Positions 32,033 through 40,455 of a stretch of 64,000 nucleotides of DNA are shown here, piece after piece. The translations under genes were made by a program, and so were the position numbers. The stretch's first letter is position 1. Every line of letters begins with the position of its first letter. Below the pieces are notes generated by a model. It had not been told where the DNA came from and searched no databases. It was given only the letters and a program-made list of their open reading frames with translations. This DNA is from Saprospiraceae bacterium (GTDB taxonomy: Bacteria; Bacteroidota; Bacteroidia; Chitinophagales; Saprospiraceae). The stretch is from the NCBI GenBank assembly GCA_013214355.1, contig JABSSL010000085.1, forward strand, positions 29,009 through 93,008, written 5' to 3'.

Positions 32033-33823
32033 TTGACCAACCGAAATTCTATAGCAGTCTTACCTTTTGATAACCTCAGCTCAGATCCTGAGAATGAGTA
32101 CTTCTCCGACGGAATGACGGAAGAGATCATTAATGCCTTGACCAAAGTACAGGGACTCAAAGTCACTGCTAGAACTTCCTGCTTTGCCTTTAAGACCAAC
32201 AAGCAAGACATCCGAAAAATCGGTAAAGAACTAGGCGTGTCGATGGTCATGGAGGGCAGCATCAGAAAGGCTGGCGAGCGGGTAAGAATTACGGCGCAAC
32301 TTATTCGCGCTGAAGATGGTTTTCACATCTGGTCTGAGAATTTTGATCGTAAACTTGATGACATCTTCAAACTCCAAGATGAGATTAGTCTACTCATCGC
32401 CAATAAAGTGAGGGAACATGGTGATCATTTTGAAATCAAAGATCACTTAGTAGATGCGCCCACCCACAACATAGCAGCGTACCAGCTTTATCTAAAAGGG
32501 CGCTACTACTTCAACAAATGGACACTACCCACTTTTGTCAAGGCGGCTGAATGTTATGAGAAGAGTATTCAAGAAGACCCCAATTTTGTCCTACCTTATT
32601 TTGGAGCAGGTTTTTCTTATAGCTGTCTAGGATCATGGGGTGGCATGAATCAAAAAGAAGCCTATCAGCGTGTGGAGCTGTATTACGAAAAAGGCAAAAG
32701 ACTCAATAATTCCACCTTCTTCGGTTACATCTGCGAATCTCAATATTTGTTTTGGGCGCAATGGAAATACAAGGAAGGATACGAGATTGTACGTCGGGCT
32801 CATCAACTGAACCCAAATGATGCGGAGCTCAACGAATATATAGCCGAAATCTATACCTCGCTAGGGGATTTTACAACTGCTTGGAAGTACATTGAGCTGA
32901 GTACAAAACTGAATCCCCTTTCTCCAAATCACTGTTATACCGAAGCCAACTTTCACTATCTCCAGGGAGATTTTAAGGCGGCTCTACGATCCATCGAAAA
33001 AGGGCTCCTAATCGTACCAGAATTTATTATCCTAGTAGAACTCAAACTAGTCTGCTTTATCCACCTTGGTCAGGAAGAAAACTTACTCAAAACAGTTGAG
33101 TTGAACAGAGGGATGTTGCAATATCCTGATTTGTATAGCTACGTGTACAATTTGTTTCATAAAGAAAGTAAAGTCAATCAAGAGGAAGTCTTGTCACTAG
33201 TTGAAAAATTTCAAGAGGCAGAGATTCGGCCCCTCGTCGGTTGGGACCTTATCCTCCTCATTGCCGCTGGGATGATTGATGAATCTATGAAATGTCTGCA
33301 AATGAATATTGAGCAAAGAAGAGCTCAGTACATCAACTTCAAACACGATCCATTTTATACTCCTCTGAGATCCCTTCCTGCCTATCAAGAACTCGTCCAA
33401 CAGCGGTTTCCTGATGACAAGTTAACTTCCATAGCTACAGCAGTGGAGGCAGATAGAGCGCTTCTCACCGAAGCGGAGGCTCCATCCTATCAAGACCTCC
33501 TACTTAGAAAGATGGAAACGGAGTGTTACTATCTTAACTCAACACTCAGCCTGAAGGAACTAGCCGATCATATAGACCTTCATCCTAATAAGCTCTCTTG
33601 GTTGCTGAATGAAAAACTCGATCAGAACTTCTACGAGTTCATTAATAGCTACCGACTGAAAGCTTTTCAAACAAAGGCCCTGGATCCGTCCTTTTCCCAC
33701 CTAAGTATTCTGGGGCTAGCTTATGAAAGTGGATTCAATTCTAAATCTGTATTTAACCATTACTTCAAAAAGGTCACCGGTCAAACACCCAAAGCCTGGG
33801 TGAAAACGCAAATGCAATCATAA
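32033..33823 (+). CDS. TolB-like / TPR / AraC-HTH one-component regulator
   Basis: 596 aa if started at the TTG at 32033. An in-frame stop at 32021 leaves no room for an upstream ATG, and the conserved domain begins at SIAVLPFDNLSSDPENEYFS only five residues later. Residues about 5-140 are the TolB-N/FlgO-like domain found in adenylate-cyclase-associated regulators (FSDGMTEEIINAL, VSMVMEGSIRKAGERVRI). Residues about 150-400 are TPR-like helices. Residues about 495-594 are an AraC-type HTH (LSLKELADHIDLHPNKLSWL, LAYESGFNSKSVFNHYFKKV). No membrane segment is seen. Possibly a 5'-trimmed gene or a true TTG start. It may regulate the following OmpW-like and DUF genes. Confidence 0.8.
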   Translation: MTNRNSIAVLPFDNLSSDPENEYFSDGMTEEIINALTKVQGLKVTARTSCFAFKTNKQDIRKIGKELGVSMVMEGSIRKAGERVRITAQLIRAEDGFHIWSENFDRKLDDIFKLQDEISLLIANKVREHGDHFEIKDHLVDAPTHNIAAYQLYLKGRYYFNKWTLPTFVKAAECYEKSIQEDPNFVLPYFGAGFSYSCLGSWGGMNQKEAYQRVELYYEKGKRLNNSTFFGYICESQYLFWAQWKYKEGYEIVRRAHQLNPNDAELNEYIAEIYTSLGDFTTAWKYIELSTKLNPLSPNHCYTEANFHYLQGDFKAALRSIEKGLLIVPEFIILVELKLVCFIHLGQEENLLKTVELNRGMLQYPDLYSYVYNLFHKESKVNQEEVLSLVEKFQEAEIRPLVGWDLILLIAAGMIDESMKCLQMNIEQRRAQYINFKHDPFYTPLRSLPAYQELVQQRFPDDKLTSIATAVEADRALLTEAEAPSYQDLLLRKMETECYYLNSTLSLKELADHIDLHPNKLSWLLNEKLDQNFYEFINSYRLKAFQTKALDPSFSHLSILGLAYESGFNSKSVFNHYFKKVTGQTPKAWVKTQMQS

Positions 33824-33933
33824 GTCCTTCCCGCTTATCTGTCTACAGGGAGCTATTCCAAAAGCCCATCAGCACCTGCTAGCCTCTTGATTTTCTCTTC
33901 CAACAAAAGATAGAAGTCCAGCTGCTCACTTCC

Positions 33934-33959
33934 TCGTCCGCCTAGTTTTAGCCGGACGA
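33934..33959. promoter_or_regulatory. Inverted repeat in the leader of the OmpW-like gene
   Basis: TCGTCCG (33934-33940) pairs with CGGACGA (33953-33959), with inner CTA/TAG pairing. It overlaps CCGGACGAAG at 33952-33961, which is followed after exactly 21 nt by TTTGATCC (33983-33990); the same arrangement occurs before the gene at 35093. Confidence 0.45.
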
Positions 33960-34010
33960 AGCCCACCTCCAATAAAGTCACCTTTGATCCAAAATCAAAA
34001 ATTAACTATT

Positions 34011-34694
34011 ATGAAAGATTTACGAGTCTTCGACTACAAACTTCCTTATTACTCCATCTTGTTAATCTTTTGGATCAATGCCTCAGTCGCCTCCGGACAA
34101 TCTGCTTTTAAGCGTTGGTCGATCCAACCCAGTTTGATCCATATTGATCTATCTGCCGCTCGCACATCCGTTAATATTGGCGGAAGTGATCTTATGGGGA
34201 GAGACAACATGAGCTTCACCAATTCCACCACCTTTGGTATCGTGATCGATTTCTACTTGACCAAAAATATTTCTCTCAACAGCGTATTAGCGGTACCGCC
34301 AACGACAGCTGTAAGTGGCAAGCATTCCCTGGCCGGAGCCGAAGCAGGTAAACTAAGATATGGGTCATGGCCCTTAGCACTGATGTATCATTTTGACCTC
34401 AAGCAGCTAAAACCATTCGTGGGGGTCGGTATCAATTACACCATGATTTTCAAGGTAGAGGAGCAGGATATTAAAGATATCAAGATCGATCCCAAGCCTG
34501 GTCCGGTACTGCGTGGCGGATTGGATTACATGATTACACAAAGATTCGGTATTAGTGCCTCGGTACAGAAGTTCTATGCCAAAGCCAATATCACGGGCTT
34601 AGCACCGGCTGGCCCAGGAGGGACTGCCCCTTCCGTTGTTGAGGGTAATTTAAATCCATGGATATGGACCTTTGCGGGAGTCATTCGATTTTGA
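34011..34694 (+). CDS. OmpW-like outer-membrane beta-barrel protein
   Basis: 227 aa from the ATG at 34011; the longer frame from 33984 adds nine residues before a normal signal peptide (LIFWINASVASGQ). The body shows alternating beta strands: WSIQPSLIHIDLS, TTFGIVIDFYLTKNISLNSV, GSWPLALMYHFDLKQLKPFV, GVGINYTMIF. Its C-terminus ends WTFAGVIRF with the terminal aromatic of outer-membrane barrels. The pattern LAVPPTTA...G near strand four and PFVGVGINYT are OmpW-like. OmpW proteins form narrow hydrophobic channels; the ligand here is unknown. Confidence 0.85.
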   Translation: MKDLRVFDYKLPYYSILLIFWINASVASGQSAFKRWSIQPSLIHIDLSAARTSVNIGGSDLMGRDNMSFTNSTTFGIVIDFYLTKNISLNSVLAVPPTTAVSGKHSLAGAEAGKLRYGSWPLALMYHFDLKQLKPFVGVGINYTMIFKVEEQDIKDIKIDPKPGPVLRGGLDYMITQRFGISASVQKFYAKANITGLAPAGPGGTAPSVVEGNLNPWIWTFAGVIRF

Positions 34695-35092
34695 TCCATT
34701 TGTATGCTTCGTACTTCAAGCCATGCTTACACATGAAAGGCTTCAGGTCGTCGCAATTGAGCGTAAAGCTCCCGCTGCCCGTGCCCGCAGCAGGTGGGTC
34801 CCACCTACCTGCTGCGAAGACCTACTAGGTACTTGCTCAAGCTAGGATCTGGAATACGTTTCACTCCTTACTGTATTTCAAGCCAATCCTCACTACTAAA
34901 GCACTTACTAGTACATCCTCCAATTTGAATCCGACCACAGGAGCAATACAGCTTACGTAAGCAATACCTCATCCCCTGATCACTCAAAAAGTCCTGATGC
35001 TCATTCAGATGTCCTTCTACATCTACCCGGACGAAGGGCGGAGCAAAGTTTCAGAATTTTGATCCATCATTAAAATCTAAAAAACAATAATC
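34695..35092. other. Intergenic region with one strong hairpin
   Basis: 398 bp without a convincing gene. It holds a hairpin at 34786-34816 (CGCAGCAGGT with ACCTGCTGCG, plus inner GTGGG/CCCAC pairing) and no T-run after it. It also holds the leader element CCGGACGAAG (35027-35036) and TTTGATCC (35058-35065) before the gene at 35093. Confidence 0.55.
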
Positions 35093-35530
35093 ATGAAAAA
35101 TCTAAATGTAAAGAGTGCATCCATAGCTGGCGTTATTGCCTACATTCTTGGTGTTTCAGCCTTTTTAGGGTCTTTTTTCGTACCCGTGATGTCCAATCCT
35201 GAAGCGCAAGCCAATTTAGTTCTGAGTATCGCCATTATACCGGCCGCCATGCTAGGGGCTAGGTTTTATTACCGTAGAAAGTTTGAAACCAACGGTTTCT
35301 TGCTTGGTGCATTTATGTTTCTGGTCGTGATTGCCCTTGATGCAATGATTACCGTGCCCTTATTCGTCATCCCTGCTGGCGGCAGTCACCTTGAATTCTT
35401 CACTGATCCTGGCTTCTGGCTTATTGGCCTAGAGTATGTCCTGGCAGTGGCTATCTACTGGAGACTACAAAAGGTTACTAAAAACAGAATGGCTAGTCGC
35501 AAGCTAAACAGCGACGCTGGTAGCCACTAG
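35093..35530 (+). CDS. Four-helix membrane protein, DUF5367-like
   Basis: 145 aa with four predicted membrane helices: GVIAYILGVSAFLGSFFV, LVLSIAIIPAAMLGARFYY, GFLLGAFMFLVVIALDAMI and FWLIGLEYVLAVAIYW. It resembles small DUF5367-type integral membrane proteins, but I am not certain of the family. It shares a leader motif with the OmpW-like gene upstream and is followed 53 bp later by the oxidoreductase gene, so the latter may be co-expressed. Confidence 0.65.
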   Translation: MKNLNVKSASIAGVIAYILGVSAFLGSFFVPVMSNPEAQANLVLSIAIIPAAMLGARFYYRRKFETNGFLLGAFMFLVVIALDAMITVPLFVIPAGGSHLEFFTDPGFWLIGLEYVLAVAIYWRLQKVTKNRMASRKLNSDAGSH

Positions 35531-35583
35531 CCCTACCTCCCCCTTTATTTCCAACATAAGTCAATTCAAAAAATAAAAGAGAA

Positions 35584-36102
35584 ATGAATAAGTTAGTTAT
35601 CGTCACACATCCCGATATCGACAGTTCCTTGATCAATAGAACATGGGTTCAGGCCCTGAAAAAGTATCCAGATCATTATACGGTACATTCCTTGTATACT
35701 ACCTATCCTGATCTCAACTATGACATACAGGCAGAGCAAGCCCTACTCTCGAGGCATGAAGAGATCATTTTCCAGTTTCCCATACACTGGTTTAGCACCC
35801 CATTCGCCCTGAAGAAGTACATTGATGAGGTATTTACCTACGGCTGGGCATTTGGCCCCGGTGGAGAAATGTTAAATGGCAAGAAAATTGGTTTTGCCGT
35901 ATCTGCAGGTGGGTCAAAAGAATCCTACGAATCCTCATCCGGACTTTCAGTATCTAGCTTATTGAACGATTTTCAGTTGAGTTTTCAATATTGTGGTTGC
36001 ATCATTACTCAGCTGCATGTCCAATACGGTGCCATGGGAGAGCTTTCAGCCGAGGACTTAGGGCAAAACGCGCAAAAATATATAGATACCTTTTCATCCT
36101 AA
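35584..36102 (+). CDS. Flavodoxin-fold NAD(P)H oxidoreductase (KefF/MdaB-like)
   Basis: 172 aa, cytoplasmic. Typical NQO1-like features: N-terminal IVTHPDIDSSLINRTW, then EIIFQFPIHWFSTPFALKKY, YGWAFGPGGEMLNGKKIGF and VSAGGSKESY. It should bind FMN/FAD and reduce quinones or nitro/azo compounds with NAD(P)H. It is slightly shorter than typical family members (about 175-200 aa) but appears complete. Convergent with the dehydrogenase gene at 36188. Confidence 0.9.
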   Translation: MNKLVIVTHPDIDSSLINRTWVQALKKYPDHYTVHSLYTTYPDLNYDIQAEQALLSRHEEIIFQFPIHWFSTPFALKKYIDEVFTYGWAFGPGGEMLNGKKIGFAVSAGGSKESYESSSGLSVSSLLNDFQLSFQYCGCIITQLHVQYGAMGELSAEDLGQNAQKYIDTFSS

Positions 36103-36133
36103 CTGTATCAGCTCTCCTTCCTAATGTCGATCA

Positions 36134-36166
36134 CTCCTAGACTTGGGATTATCCCAAGTTTAGGAG
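36134..36166. terminator. Hairpin between convergent genes
   Basis: A 15-bp stem with one G-T wobble: CTCCTAGACTTGGGA (36134-36148) with TCCCAAGTTTAGGAG (36152-36166) and a 3-nt loop. No T-run follows on either strand. Its position between convergent stops at 36102 and 36188 suggests a bidirectional transcription end or mRNA-stabilising hairpin. Confidence 0.65.
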
Positions 36167-36187
36167 AATTAAAGCCTTAATCCAGCA

Positions 36188-37213
36188 TCATGCCAATTCC
36201 TTCACCTTTATCAATTCCCCCTTTTGAAAAGACCGTGTACAGGCTTCGGCTACTAAGGTAGCTTGGCGAGCATCGGATAAGGTTAGCTCCGGTTGGCGCC
36301 CCTCTTGGATACAAGTCAAGAAGTCTTCAGCTATTCGAAGAAATGCCTCCTCAAATCGATCCCAAAAGGTCTCTACACACTCCTGTCGGGCCCCGTGTTG
36401 ATCATACACCTCTACCCTATTTACAGCAGCTGGTCTCCCAATTCGAAGTGTTCCCAAGGTCCCAACAACTTCCGTATAAGTATCATGGCCGACCATAGCG
36501 GTACGACCTGCATTGAGCACTGCCATGGTTCCATTTTCAAAACGGCAAGTACTCATCACGTGATCTGCATCTCCTGCTTCCTCAAAAGCCGGATACTTAT
36601 AGGCTCCACCAAGCGACCAGACCGATTCCACCTCTGCTCCTAGAAACCAACGAGCCAGATCAATATCGTGCACATTATAATCGTGAAAAATTCCACCACT
36701 ACTTTTTACATATTGGATCTGCCATGCTGCCACAGTGTCCTTATCAATGGTCTGTGAACGAACCAAGTATGGTTTACCAATGGCCCCTTCCTCTATCTTC
36801 TGCTTAGCATAGCGATAGCTCGGATCAAAACGTCTTACAAACCCGACTACCGCTAATTGCTTAGGGTATTGAGCAGCAACTGCTTCCACCATTTTGCACT
36901 CCTCTATGGAACTTGACAGGGGCTTCTCACTGTAGACGTGAAGTCCAGCCTGCAAGGCTTTGACGATATGCTCCGCATGTTTATTGGTGGAACTAATCAC
37001 AAAAATCGCTTCTAATTCCTGGAGCTTGAGCATCTCTTCATAATCTTTAAATAGATGCGGTACTTCCAATTCCGTTCTAGCAAAATCCAGTTCTTCCTCA
37101 CTGATACTACAAGCCGCTATTAGATCAGCAGAACGGATCCTAAAACTTAGATTTCTGGCATACTCTTTTCCGAGGCGGCCTAGACCAACGATGCCTACTT
37201 TGGTTTTCTTCAT
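36188..37213 (-). CDS. iolG: Gfo/Idh/MocA oxidoreductase, probable inositol 2-dehydrogenase
   Basis: 341 aa. Rossmann motif VGIVGLGRLGKEYARNL at the N-terminus, then the catalytic Lys in EKPLSSSIEECK. The active-site segment GGIFHDYNVHDIDLARWFLG closely follows the pattern of IolG inositol 2-dehydrogenases (G-G-x-F-x-D-x-x-x-H-D-x-D-M/L-A-R). It oxidises a cyclic polyol or sugar with NAD. The gene symbol is by similarity; scyllo-inositol or other sugar specificity cannot be excluded. The aldolase gene ends 2 bp upstream, so both are in one operon behind the LacI-type operator at 38251. Confidence 0.8.
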   Translation of the reverse strand: MKKTKVGIVGLGRLGKEYARNLSFRIRSADLIAACSISEEELDFARTELEVPHLFKDYEEMLKLQELEAIFVISSTNKHAEHIVKALQAGLHVYSEKPLSSSIEECKMVEAVAAQYPKQLAVVGFVRRFDPSYRYAKQKIEEGAIGKPYLVRSQTIDKDTVAAWQIQYVKSSGGIFHDYNVHDIDLARWFLGAEVESVWSLGGAYKYPAFEEAGDADHVMSTCRFENGTMAVLNAGRTAMVGHDTYTEVVGTLGTLRIGRPAAVNRVEVYDQHGARQECVETFWDRFEEAFLRIAEDFLTCIQEGRQPELTLSDARQATLVAEACTRSFQKGELIKVKELA

Positions 37214-37215
37214 GA

Positions 37216-38160
37216 TTACTTTGACTTAATACGAGTAGCTTGTCCCACTGCTCCTAAGTATTCGAATTTTTCAAGTATCAAGCGTTTGCATTCTTCCATA
37301 TAGACTCGACCTGGAAGCAAGGGAGCGAATTGATCTGGTGTATCTCGAAAGAATTCTCTATTTACGCGAGTCCACAACAAGCGTAAATCTGTGGCAATGT
37401 TAACCTTACAAACCCCGTACTCAATGGCACGTTTTACCTCAGCTGGATCAACCCCTTTTGCAGACGCTTGCAACTCCCCTCCTGCTGCATTAATTCGTTC
37501 TATCTCGGCGTAGTTCACAGCAGATCCACCATGCAAAACCAGCGGAAAGGTGGGTAGGCGATTTTGTATTTCCTCCAAAATATGAAACTGGATCCCTTGT
37601 CCTCCCGAGAACTTGTACGCACCATGGCTGGTACCCACGGCTATAGCCAGACTATCACATTCCGTAGCGCTCACAAAGGCCTCCACCTCCTCCGGATTCG
37701 TGTAGAAGGCATGTTCTTCATTTACAGAAAGATCATCTTCCACTCCTGCCAATACTCCTAACTCTGCTTCTACACTGACCTCTACGCTATGGGCCTTTTG
37801 CACTACCTTCCTGGTCCTCGATACATTTTCGGCAAAATCATCATGAGAAGCATCGATCATTACAGAAGTATACTCCTCCCCTGCCAAGGCATGATCAATG
37901 TGTTCCTCGTTGCCATGATCAAGGTGCAAAGCAAAAACAGTCTTAGGATACTTTTTTGCCGCTGCTTTAATCATTGACACCAACATATCTGGACTAGCAT
38001 AATTCCGTGCAGCTGGCGTTGTCTGCACAATGAACGGAGCTTGTGCGGCCTCAGCTGCCGCGAAAAGGGCAAGGACCTGCTCCATGAATTCTACATTGAC
38101 GGCAGCCACGGCATATCGGCCGTAGCAATGTTCAAATAAACGTTTGGCAGTAAGCTTCAT
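37216..38160 (-). CDS. Class II ketose-bisphosphate aldolase
   Basis: 314 aa from the ATG at 38160 (preceded by a TTG that is unlikely to be used). Zn-dependent class II aldolase signatures: FALHLDHGNEEHIDHAL with the catalytic Asp and Zn-binding His; VEAELGVLAGVEDD; AIAVGTSHGAYKF; LVLHGGSAV; and CKVNIATDLRLLW. It cleaves a ketose 1,6-bisphosphate or 6-phospho-5-dehydro-2-deoxygluconate-type substrate. With the IolG-like dehydrogenase downstream an IolJ-like role is possible, but the other iol genes are absent from the window. Confidence 0.88.
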   Translation of the reverse strand: MKLTAKRLFEHCYGRYAVAAVNVEFMEQVLALFAAAEAAQAPFIVQTTPAARNYASPDMLVSMIKAAAKKYPKTVFALHLDHGNEEHIDHALAGEEYTSVMIDASHDDFAENVSRTRKVVQKAHSVEVSVEAELGVLAGVEDDLSVNEEHAFYTNPEEVEAFVSATECDSLAIAVGTSHGAYKFSGGQGIQFHILEEIQNRLPTFPLVLHGGSAVNYAEIERINAAGGELQASAKGVDPAEVKRAIEYGVCKVNIATDLRLLWTRVNREFFRDTPDQFAPLLPGRVYMEECKRLILEKFEYLGAVGQATRIKSK

Positions 38161-38250
38161 CAATCCATATTTTCCGAAGAAATTCAGTTCGGCCCTACTA
38201 TACTAGAACATTCCAGCTATTTGATAAAAAAATCGGAGCAGTAATTCTTA

Positions 38251-38264
38251 TGCAAACGCTTGCA
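38251..38264. promoter_or_regulatory. LacI-family operator before the aldolase/dehydrogenase operon
   Basis: TGCAAACGCTTGCA, an almost perfect palindrome with the central CG and GCAA/TTGC arms of LacI/GalR-family operators, 91 bp upstream of the aldolase start. The cognate regulator is not in the window. Confidence 0.65.
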
Positions 38265-38566
38265 AAAATATTAAGCCAAAAAAGGCATCTATGGTGTACT
38301 CATTGTGGAGCCTAAAGAATATGGAGTTACCCGCAAAGGCCACCAAGACCCCGACAAAAGTAGTCAGCACATTTGCCCAAGTCAGCCATTTTTGCCAAAA
38401 AATGAATCGTTCTTCCTTCATAAAAGCACAAGTTTTCAGTCAGTTACAAAAACAAAGATTTGATATTGAATTCCCTTTGCAGTCGAATGGCTTGGCTAGA
38501 CTTTCCAAGGCAAATCTTTTGGAAAGCCCCCTTTTTCAGGAAGAAGACCCTTATTAGGTACACATT

Positions 38567-38800
38567 ATGGTCATCTTCTGGTTTCCTACCGCAGCAATTG
38601 TGATGGACAACTTGGTGGTGATCGCGGGAACCTTTAACTTTAGTCAAGCTGCCAATTTCAACGAAGAAGTAATTGTGATTCTTGGCAATTTAGAAACGGA
38701 AGATCAAAATGCTATCCTATTACAAGCGGAACTAGGAACTTTTATCCGAGCAGAGATCGACCGGCTGATTCTCGAAGCTTACCCCCTACCCTATTCTTAA
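38567..38800 (+). pseudogene. Relic of a phospholipase-D-like (HKD) nuclease
   Basis: 77 codons readable. IVMDNLVVIAGTFNFSQAAN resembles the second half of an HKD motif: H-x-K-x4-D-x6-G-S/T-x-N, where D, G, T and N are present. The His and Lys positions are replaced (FWFPTAAIVMD). The first HKD motif and the rest of the domain are missing upstream, where 38290-38560 shows only a low-complexity reading frame of doubtful reality. I read this as a decayed fragment rather than an active enzyme. Confidence 0.5.
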
Positions 38801-38814
38801 AAGATCGACATAAA

Positions 38815-39210
38815 ATGGAACCTAGCAAACTTCACAAAAAACTACGCCTACACGATAAAAGTAATATCTGTGTTTTGGAAGCTCCAAATTCCTTTCTCGC
38901 CGTCATTAAGGACTTAAGCTTTAGTACGGAAGTTGACAAAACAGCTGCTGCAATAGATGCCGTACTCATTTTTGCACCAAACATGATGAGTTTGGAACGA
39001 TTACTGGCATTTTCTGCCAAACTCGGTCCCAAAGACGTACTGTTCTGGGCCTGTTACCCCAAGCTATCCTCAGCCCTAAAGAGCGATATTAGCCGAGATG
39101 GGATCTTTCATACTGCGCAACAATTCGGGCTTCGTCCGGTGACACAGGTGGCCATCGACGATACCTGGTCTGCCATGCGCCTAAGGCCGCATGATCGGGT
39201 GGGTAAGTAG
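38815..39210 (+). CDS. DUF3052-like protein
   Basis: 131 aa, cytoplasmic. It matches the DUF3052 pattern: KLHKKLRLHDKSNICVLEAP at the start, AVLIFAPNMMSLERLL in the middle, DVLFWACYPKLSSALKSDIS and IDDTWSAMRLRPHDRVG at the end. The family has no assigned function. It lies 14 bp after the phospholipase-D relic and is convergent with the gene at 39220. Confidence 0.75.
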   Translation: MEPSKLHKKLRLHDKSNICVLEAPNSFLAVIKDLSFSTEVDKTAAAIDAVLIFAPNMMSLERLLAFSAKLGPKDVLFWACYPKLSSALKSDISRDGIFHTAQQFGLRPVTQVAIDDTWSAMRLRPHDRVGK

Positions 39211-39219
39211 ACCTACGGA

Positions 39220-40209
39220 TTATTCGATCCTGATTTTACAGTACCTTTTCTCATTAGCACTAAAATCGACGGCTTCTACCAAGTAATGGCCTCGTTTGAA
39301 TCCCTTGATGTCAATTTCCGACCGCTGACGGCCGGTAGGGTAATTGTCGATCAGTTCTTCATCTCTATACAAGCGGATGAGTTTAGCTTCTTCTGCCTTA
39401 ATCACCAACTGCTTTCGCCCTGCTAGCGGAAAAACTACATCGGGGATGGTCGAGCTTTCAAAATCCTGACTGAATAAGTCGTATCCTATAATCGTAATAG
39501 GAAGGGAAAATGAGTTTCCGGCTTCGTCCTCCAGCTTCACATATTCTTCCGTAATCTGCGATGGGACTGTAATGGCCAGGGAGAGTAAACTATCTCGTGC
39601 TGGATCAAGAACACGCTGATTTACGATCTTCACTCGCTGCGATGAACTACTTAATCTAATGCTCATTTGTGCTTCTCCTTTGATAGCGATTGGTATATCT
39701 ATTTGCATTACATCCCCTATCCTACCCTCCACCACTTGTCGGCGCTCAAGAAAAACAAGTCTTCCTAAAGCGATATATTGTATCGGCACAGAATTTCTAA
39801 GCTCCTTGCGGATGATCCAGACTAGATTTCCTTCCTCCTCATACTCATAGGTCAAGGAAACACCTCCTCTCCGGCTAGAAAATTGCCTTTCTTGCAACAC
39901 TCCATCGACACTGTAAAATAAAGCACTATCAAGAGAGGGGATATCGTTTTTTGCACTAAATAGAACCGGTAGTTGATTCTCCATCCCTTCCAACTTCACC
40001 CCACGCATAAAGGCTTCCTCCTTGCTAAGTGGTCCAGTCTTAGCAGAATAAAAGCCCACACTCCTGAGCTGTCCTTCTGGATAGTAGCTGGTAATCTTGT
40101 AATGATCATGCCCGAGGTCATCTTTGAAAATCGAAGTATCCGGTTGGTGCTGTCCTATTACTACAATGCAAAGGATAAGAAGAGGAAAACAAGAGACTAA
40201 TTTCTTCAT
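39220..40209 (-). CDS. Exported protein of unknown function
   Basis: 329 aa from the ATG at 40209, whose product starts with a signal peptide ending LCIVVIGQ; the frame upstream of it adds 22 atypical residues. One MORN/YwqK-like line is visible near the N-terminus (HYKITSYYPEGQLRSVGFYS). Later, beta-rich segments follow (IPIAIKGEAQMSIRLSSSSQ, KLIRLYRDEELIDNYPTGRQ). No family is recognised. Divergent from the sugar transporter, separated by 246 bp. Confidence 0.7.
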   Translation of the reverse strand: MKKLVSCFPLLILCIVVIGQHQPDTSIFKDDLGHDHYKITSYYPEGQLRSVGFYSAKTGPLSKEEAFMRGVKLEGMENQLPVLFSAKNDIPSLDSALFYSVDGVLQERQFSSRRGGVSLTYEYEEEGNLVWIIRKELRNSVPIQYIALGRLVFLERRQVVEGRIGDVMQIDIPIAIKGEAQMSIRLSSSSQRVKIVNQRVLDPARDSLLSLAITVPSQITEEYVKLEDEAGNSFSLPITIIGYDLFSQDFESSTIPDVVFPLAGRKQLVIKAEEAKLIRLYRDEELIDNYPTGRQRSEIDIKGFKRGHYLVEAVDFSANEKRYCKIRIE

Positions 40210-40455
40210 GACGATTTTATCAGATGGATGAGACTTTTGCGCGTTTGGGCGTGCGGCTGCCAAATCCTTAGCCAAACACCGCTAAATAGCCTTTACAATT
40301 TACGGACTTTTGGCACAAGCTTCAACTTGTTGCAAGATTAGAGCAATCTGTGTTACACTGATCTCTCGGATTATACTATTTTAGCCCAGCCTTGATCTAG
40401 CGAAGCTCATGCTGGGCCATTAGGCATTCCAATAACAAAACAAAACCAACCTAAC

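Noticed and set aside
38294..38310. Isolated iteron-like 17-mer
   Set aside because: A match of 11 of 12 defined bases is expected by chance with a fair probability in 64 kb of two-strand sequence, and there is no second copy nearby.
38291..38557. 88-codon open frame upstream of the phospholipase-D relic
   Set aside because: No recognisable domain or leader, and it overlaps a 17-mer resembling an iteron. Not supported as a gene.
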